Assembly: GCA_020027205.1 (NCBI GenBank)
Contig: JAHRAQ010000026.1
Span: 1 to 47,121, forward strand
Reading direction: 5' to 3'
Source of the DNA: Nitrospirales bacterium
GTDB lineage: Bacteria > Nitrospirota > Nitrospiria > Nitrospirales > UBA8639
DNA length: 47,121 nt
Positions 43,313 through 47,121 of the stretch are shown piece after piece. The notes below the pieces were generated by a model. The model saw only the letters and a list, made by a program, of their open reading frames with translations, was not told where the DNA came from and ran no database searches. Position 1 is the first letter of the stretch. Each line of letters opens with the position of its first letter. The position numbers were made by a program, and so were the translations under genes.

Positions 43313-44709
43313 CGGACTTTATTAAACACGGGTGCGTTGTTGCCGAACCGCTTTTGGCGCAGTTCATCCATCAATTCGACCGTGATCCGCGGAATGTTGT
43401 GCTCGCGGGCATGCCGCTCCACGCCTTTCTTCACCATGGCCCGCAGGAAGTACGGGATCCGGCTCAACCGGGTTTGCGCGGCGTCGTCCCATTGCGCGTC
43501 GGAGTGCTCGGGAAGATTGAACGCGACCTTCACCTTGTCCCCGCCTTTGGGCGTGTACAAACACCACTGGTCTTCATCCATCCAGTCCCCGTGATCCACG
43601 TAGGGCCTGGCCCGGCACCCGCCGCAGATGTCGCTGTATTCGCAGTCGCCGCATTTGCCTTTCAGATGCGGGTAGCGGAACGAGTCGAAAATGTCCGACC
43701 GCGCCCACAGGTCCGCAAAACTGGTGTCGCGGATATTGCCGGCCGACAGGGGCATGTAGGGACAGGGGGTGACGTCGCCGTTGGGCGTCACGCGCGCGTA
43801 ATTCGTCCCGGCCAGACAGCCGCCCCCCATGTAGCCCTGGGCCTTGGTGAGCGGGGAGTCGGGATTGCGTTCGTAGGCGAGCCGTTTGAAATGCGGCGCG
43901 CACCGCGCGCGCACCAGCATGTCCGGGTAGGCGTCCTGCGTGTCCACCAGATACGTCAGCACTTCTTCATATTGTTCGGGGGTGATGTCGGTGAGTTCCT
44001 CGCCGCGCCCGGTGCAGACCATGAAAAAGACGTTCAGCACGCGCGCGCCCAGTTGGTGCGCCCATGTGATGACGTCGGGCAATTCCTTGTAGTTCATCGG
44101 TTGCGCGCTGAAGTGGACTTGAAATTGCAGGCCGTGGCGTTTGCAGGCGTCGATGCCCGCGACCGCCGCCTCCCACGCGCCGGGGACGCCGCGAAACGTA
44201 TTGTGGGTGTCCGGGTCGAGCGAGTCGATGCTGATGCCGACGCCCATGACGCCGATTGCCACGAGGGCGGCGGCGACGCGGTCGTCGATCAACATGCCGT
44301 TGGTGCCGAAGACCACCATGAACCCCGCGCCGACGGCGTGACGGGCAATGTCCAGAATGTCCGGCCGGACCAGCGGCTCGCCGCCGGTGATGACGAGCAG
44401 GCAGCCCCGGTTGACCTCGGCGATTTGATCAATGACGCGGCAACATTCTTCCGTGGAGAGTTCGTCCGCGCCGCCGCCCGCTCTGGTGGTGGCGTCCAGA
44501 TAACAGTGGCTGCATTTCAGGTTGCACCGTTTGGTGAGGTTCAACGCGACGAGGTAGGGTTTGAAATCATCGACGGTGCGGCCGTCGGAAGGGGCGTCCG
44601 GCGGGGCGAAGGTGGTGACGTGGTCGGCGCCGGCGACACCGCCGGGTCGCCGGGCTGCGGACGCGCCGCGCTCCGGGGGAAACTGGACGACGGGCAATGC
44701 TCGACTCAT
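43309..44709 (-). CDS. Radical SAM/SPASM enzyme with C-terminal PCP_red domain (AhbC/AhbD/NirJ-like)
   Basis: 466 aa. The radical SAM cluster is CNLKCSHCYLDA (C-x3-C-x2-C). GGEPLVRPDI and SIDSLDPDTHNTFRG follow. SPASM cysteines appear in GGGCLAGTNYARVTPNGDV, TPCPYMP and CGDCEYSDICGGC. The C-terminus WDDAAQTRLSRIPYFLRAMV and HAREHNIPRITVELMDE matches PCP_red, the C-terminal domain of protochlorophyllide reductase BchB. Radical SAM/SPASM enzymes of this kind include AhbC, AhbD and NirJ, which modify siroheme-derived tetrapyrroles; substrate here is inferred only from family and from the PCP_red tail. ATG 44709; GTG 44712 also possible. It overlaps the CopD/HemJ-like gene downstream. Confidence 0.85.
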   Translation of the reverse strand: MSRALPVVQFPPERGASAARRPGGVAGADHVTTFAPPDAPSDGRTVDDFKPYLVALNLTKRCNLKCSHCYLDATTRAGGGADELSTEECCRVIDQIAEVNRGCLLVITGGEPLVRPDILDIARHAVGAGFMVVFGTNGMLIDDRVAAALVAIGVMGVGISIDSLDPDTHNTFRGVPGAWEAAVAGIDACKRHGLQFQVHFSAQPMNYKELPDVITWAHQLGARVLNVFFMVCTGRGEELTDITPEQYEEVLTYLVDTQDAYPDMLVRARCAPHFKRLAYERNPDSPLTKAQGYMGGGCLAGTNYARVTPNGDVTPCPYMPLSAGNIRDTSFADLWARSDIFDSFRYPHLKGKCGDCEYSDICGGCRARPYVDHGDWMDEDQWCLYTPKGGDKVKVAFNLPEHSDAQWDDAAQTRLSRIPYFLRAMVKKGVERHAREHNIPRITVELMDELRQKRFGNNAPVFNKVR

Positions 44710-44763
44710 CACGCGGGGGTTTGATTCATCACGCGGGAACTCGATTCATCACACGGGGGCCGT
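44704..44763 (-). repeat. Three 20-bp tandem repeats encoding mini-ORFs ahead of the radical SAM start
   Basis: On the minus strand the unit GTGATGAATCGAGTTCCCGC recurs as GTGATGAATCAAACCCCCGC and GTGATGAGTCGAGCATTG. Each of the first two holds a 6-codon ORF (MNRVPA and MNQTPA) whose stop TGA overlaps the next ATG (TGATG). The third ATG is the radical SAM start (44709). The 20-base period shifts frame each time, so they are separate reading frames. Confidence 0.7.
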
Positions 44764-44774
44764 GGGGCCGGCGG

Positions 44775-46862
44775 TTACTGGGCGCCGGCGCCGGTCAGTC
44801 TGGCAATGATGTCTTTGACGTTGCCGGACTTCATGGCTTCTTCCATGGTGTGTTTGGCCTGCTCGATGCCTTCGTTGGCCACGTCGAGGGTGATCTCGGT
44901 GGTGCCCAGTTTGTCGGCGTGCTTGATGATGAGGGCGCGCGTGCAATCCCGCATAAACCCCTCCGGGGCGCGTTCCAGGCGTTGCAGGGCTTCTGGCGCC
45001 CACTGGTAACGGTCGTCACGGGCGGGTTCCGTCCCGCTCTTGCCGGCGGCGTCCCCGTTGGCGTTGGCAGCGTCCCCGTTGGCGTCTTTGTTGGCGAAAA
45101 TGGGCGTGTAGTCTTCGTTGGCGGCTTCCTGAATCATGGGCGATGCGTACTCCAGTGTGATGGTGGTCATGCCGAGTTTGCGCGCGGACTTTTCAATTTT
45201 GGCTTTGGCGCGGCGGCGTTGGAATCCCGCCGGCACGGCGCGAATGGCGTCTTTGGCGTCTTTGGTCCATTGCATGGGCACGTCGTCGTACGCCATGTGT
45301 GTTTCCAGCGTCCCTTCCTGTTTGGCCGCGGCGTCGAACACACTTTTGTCGACCGGGTTGAATCCGTCGCCCGCGCCGCCGCAAATCGGACATTTCACGG
45401 GATGGTCGCCTTTCCCGATGTAGCCGCATCCTCCGCAGACGTAATACGCCCGGTCCATGCGATTGAGATAGGATTGCGTGGACGCGCTCACGGCAGGTTG
45501 GGGCGTGCCGCCGGCCGCCCGGTCGGCTTGTGGCGCGCCGTCGGTCTGTTCAAGCATCCCGCTCAACGTGGTACCCATCAGGTCCTTCGCCACGGCGTCG
45601 TCGGCCTGCATTTTGTTGCGGTCGATGGCGGCGGCGTCGAGTTGGCCGCCCAGGGCTTTCATCGCGTCCATGGCGCCCTTGGGCAGAATGTCGCCGACGG
45701 CGTCGTCAATCACCGAATTGCTGATAATGGTGTGCCCTTTTTCAATGGCGTACCGGTGAATCGCGGTTTTGGCGACGCCGCGCGCAAAGACCGGCACTTT
45801 TTCCATCCGCAGCAGGGCTTCCTCGGTCCACGCAATCGTGTACTCCGCCTGCGTGTCGATGGGCGGCACGAAGGTTCTGTTGGAGATGAGGACGTTGCAG
45901 GACGCGGCCCGGAGAAGATTTTCGGTGTTGCTGCCGATGTCCATGTCCTCGTCGCTGTGGACGCCGATGCGTCCGACAATCAACAGCCAGGGTTTTTCTT
46001 TCCGCGCGTATTGCAGGACTTTTTCGAACGCCTTGCCGTCCAGCAGCGTCGTGCGCACGTCCGACCCTTCGTCCTGGGCGACTTCGCGGGAAATGTCCAG
46101 ATGGGACTGGTAGATTTTGGCCAGGCCGCTGTCGATTACTTCCTCGTGCAGTTTTTCCTGTTCCTTGAAACGAAAGACCTTGCCGGCCTCTTCGTTCAGC
46201 ACCCCGGAAATGCTGTGGAAGGCGGCATAATGAAAATACGGGTCAAAGGCGGAAATGGCCTCCACCGGCTTGTTCAGCGCCTTGCCCAGGGCCAGGCCGG
46301 TTTTCAGGCCCCCGAAACTGTGGGGGCTGCCGTCCACGGCGACGACGATTTTCGAGTCGTCCGCGGGTTTCAGGTCTTTCACAATCAACATGTCCGTCGC
46401 GCGCACCCGGCGCAGCACCCGCTCGGTATTGCTGCCGATGACGGAATCCTTGACCGCGCCCACGCCCAGCGCGCCCATAATGGCCAGGTCGTAGCCGTTG
46501 GCCTGAATATCTTCCGCCAGCACCTTCCAGTTCCGTCCCTCCAGGGAGCGGCGTTCCAACGGAAGATTGGACTCGGCGCATTGTTTATCGACGTAGTCGA
46601 GGTAGGAATCCGTGATAATCTGGAGGCCCCGCGTAATGAGGGAGTCGTGGATTTTGCGTTGCCGGTCGAGTTCGTGTTCGTCGTGATATTCTTCGGGCAG
46701 CCCCGCTTCCATCTGCTTGAACCGCTTGTCGTGCATTTTGGCGGCATAGACGTGGCTGCCGACGATTTTTGAGCCGAAGGCTTTGGCGAGTCGCACCCCC
46801 AGGTCCACGGCCACGTTCGAATGGTCCGAATTATCGACCGGGATGTAGATGGTTTTATACAT
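44775..46862 (-). CDS. Tandem universal stress protein fused to PCP_red-like and rubredoxin-like domains
   Basis: 695 aa. Two USP domains: about residues 1-165 with GALGVGAVKDSVIGSNTE, and about 170-335 with GRIGVHSDEDMDIGSNTE; both have the G-x2-G-x9-G-S nucleotide-binding pattern. Then come a PCP_red-like domain (YTIAWTEEALLRMEKVPVF), a rubredoxin-like iron site (YVCGGCGYIG...CPICGGAG), and two more PCP_red-like domains (WTKDAKDAIRAVPAGFQRRR and WAPEALQRLERAPEGFMRD, each followed by TTITLEYA or TEITLDVA text). Start at 46862 has GAGGAGG seven bases upstream. Its 3' neighbour is the radical SAM/PCP_red gene, so they are likely one operon. Function is not known; a stress-linked redox role with tetrapyrroles is plausible. 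Confidence 0.88.
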   Translation of the reverse strand: MYKTIYIPVDNSDHSNVAVDLGVRLAKAFGSKIVGSHVYAAKMHDKRFKQMEAGLPEEYHDEHELDRQRKIHDSLITRGLQIITDSYLDYVDKQCAESNLPLERRSLEGRNWKVLAEDIQANGYDLAIMGALGVGAVKDSVIGSNTERVLRRVRATDMLIVKDLKPADDSKIVVAVDGSPHSFGGLKTGLALGKALNKPVEAISAFDPYFHYAAFHSISGVLNEEAGKVFRFKEQEKLHEEVIDSGLAKIYQSHLDISREVAQDEGSDVRTTLLDGKAFEKVLQYARKEKPWLLIVGRIGVHSDEDMDIGSNTENLLRAASCNVLISNRTFVPPIDTQAEYTIAWTEEALLRMEKVPVFARGVAKTAIHRYAIEKGHTIISNSVIDDAVGDILPKGAMDAMKALGGQLDAAAIDRNKMQADDAVAKDLMGTTLSGMLEQTDGAPQADRAAGGTPQPAVSASTQSYLNRMDRAYYVCGGCGYIGKGDHPVKCPICGGAGDGFNPVDKSVFDAAAKQEGTLETHMAYDDVPMQWTKDAKDAIRAVPAGFQRRRAKAKIEKSARKLGMTTITLEYASPMIQEAANEDYTPIFANKDANGDAANANGDAAGKSGTEPARDDRYQWAPEALQRLERAPEGFMRDCTRALIIKHADKLGTTEITLDVANEGIEQAKHTMEEAMKSGNVKDIIARLTGAGAQ

Positions 46863-47121
46863 GAGCAGCCTCCTCACGGCGCGGCGCCCTTCCGCGCAAG
46901 AGACACTCCCGAAGCACCCCGCCGGAGGTCGCCTGGCGCGCGACCGTCACCCCGGTCAAGAATACTAGCACCGCCTCTTCAAGCAATGCAACCAAAGGGA
47001 CTTATTTACTTGACTTCGCACAAGTGCGAAGCCCCGTACAGTTTCGCGCTTCACAGGCCACCTAACGGTGCCGCCTCCACGCGCAGATGCGCCTGTCCCA
47101 GACGCCGTTGCTACATGCGCC
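46863..47121. other. Region upstream of the USP gene, right window edge
   Basis: No complete gene. It contains the USP leader and, at 47014-47031, an inverted repeat CTTCGCAC-AA-GTGCGAAG (8-bp stem). On the minus strand a short open frame enters from the right edge (text ending ...CAWRRHR, stop at 47062-47064) but it is too short to name. The hairpin followed by AT-rich DNA (CAAGTAAATAAG on the minus strand) resembles the end of an insertion element; this is a guess. Confidence 0.35.

Noticed and set aside
44697..46772. 691-codon plus-strand open frame opposite the USP chimera
   Set aside because: It is antisense to a protein with several matched domains and shows no domain of its own.

Overview
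The window comes from a high-GC Gram-negative bacterium: it has a TonB-dependent receptor, an outer-membrane beta-barrel, lipoproteins with lipoboxes, and both GluRS and GlnRS. Most genes are chromosomal housekeeping type (purE, folE, rarA, gltX, glnS, metF, der, rmuC, mdh, two tRNAs). The phylum cannot be fixed from sequence alone. Short secreted proteins with 'GDLLMIDREFYIV' repeats, radical SAM/SPASM proteins with a PCP_red tail and universal stress proteins fused to rubredoxin remind me of Nitrospirota, Nitrospinota and similar environmental lineages, but this is only an impression.

Layout. 1-403: N-terminal end of a membrane protein cut by the window edge. 466-6976: an ergothioneine locus with an EgtE-like lyase, EgtD, an ABC transporter (substrate-binding domain fused to permease, plus ATPase) and a divergent EgtB. 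7038-8664: a small DUF4258/DUF2283 pair and a secreted protein with three repeated domains. 8721-13536: an S9 peptidase, a bacterioferritin-associated ferredoxin and a divergent TonB receptor that share a Fur-like site. 13638-18403: a NorD/CbbO-like VWA protein, a small partner and malate dehydrogenase. 18526-20050: a strong sigma70-like promoter in front of a long stem RNA, then two lipoproteins and a 76-aa protein.

20100-23654: purE next to a lower-GC island with a type II restriction-modification pair, a truncated IS1595-type transposase and a P63C-domain protein. 23702-26628: a promoter followed by a NuoF-like flavoprotein, a [2Fe-2S] ferredoxin, a PTPS-type pterin synthase and GTP cyclohydrolase I. 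26644-33488: an alpha/beta hydrolase, rarA, an ABC-F ATPase, tRNA-Ala(GGC), gltX and tRNA-Gln(CTG). This stretch carries most of a family of nested palindromic repeats; one more full copy lies upstream of egtD. 33609-40965: a beta-barrel protein, rmuC, glnS, metF, an HTH-metallo-beta-lactamase fusion and a site-2 protease. 41023-46862: der, a tiny ORF, and a minus-strand operon of a USP/PCP_red/rubredoxin chimera, an AhbC/AhbD-like radical SAM enzyme ending in PCP_red, and a CopD/HemJ-like membrane protein.

The two most notable systems are the ergothioneine synthesis-plus-transport locus, whose transporter has an unusual domain order, and the PCP_red-rich operon at the right end, which looks like an uncharacterised tetrapyrrole or redox-stress module. 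The structured RNA at 18562-18719 and the nested repeat family are the main non-coding signals.
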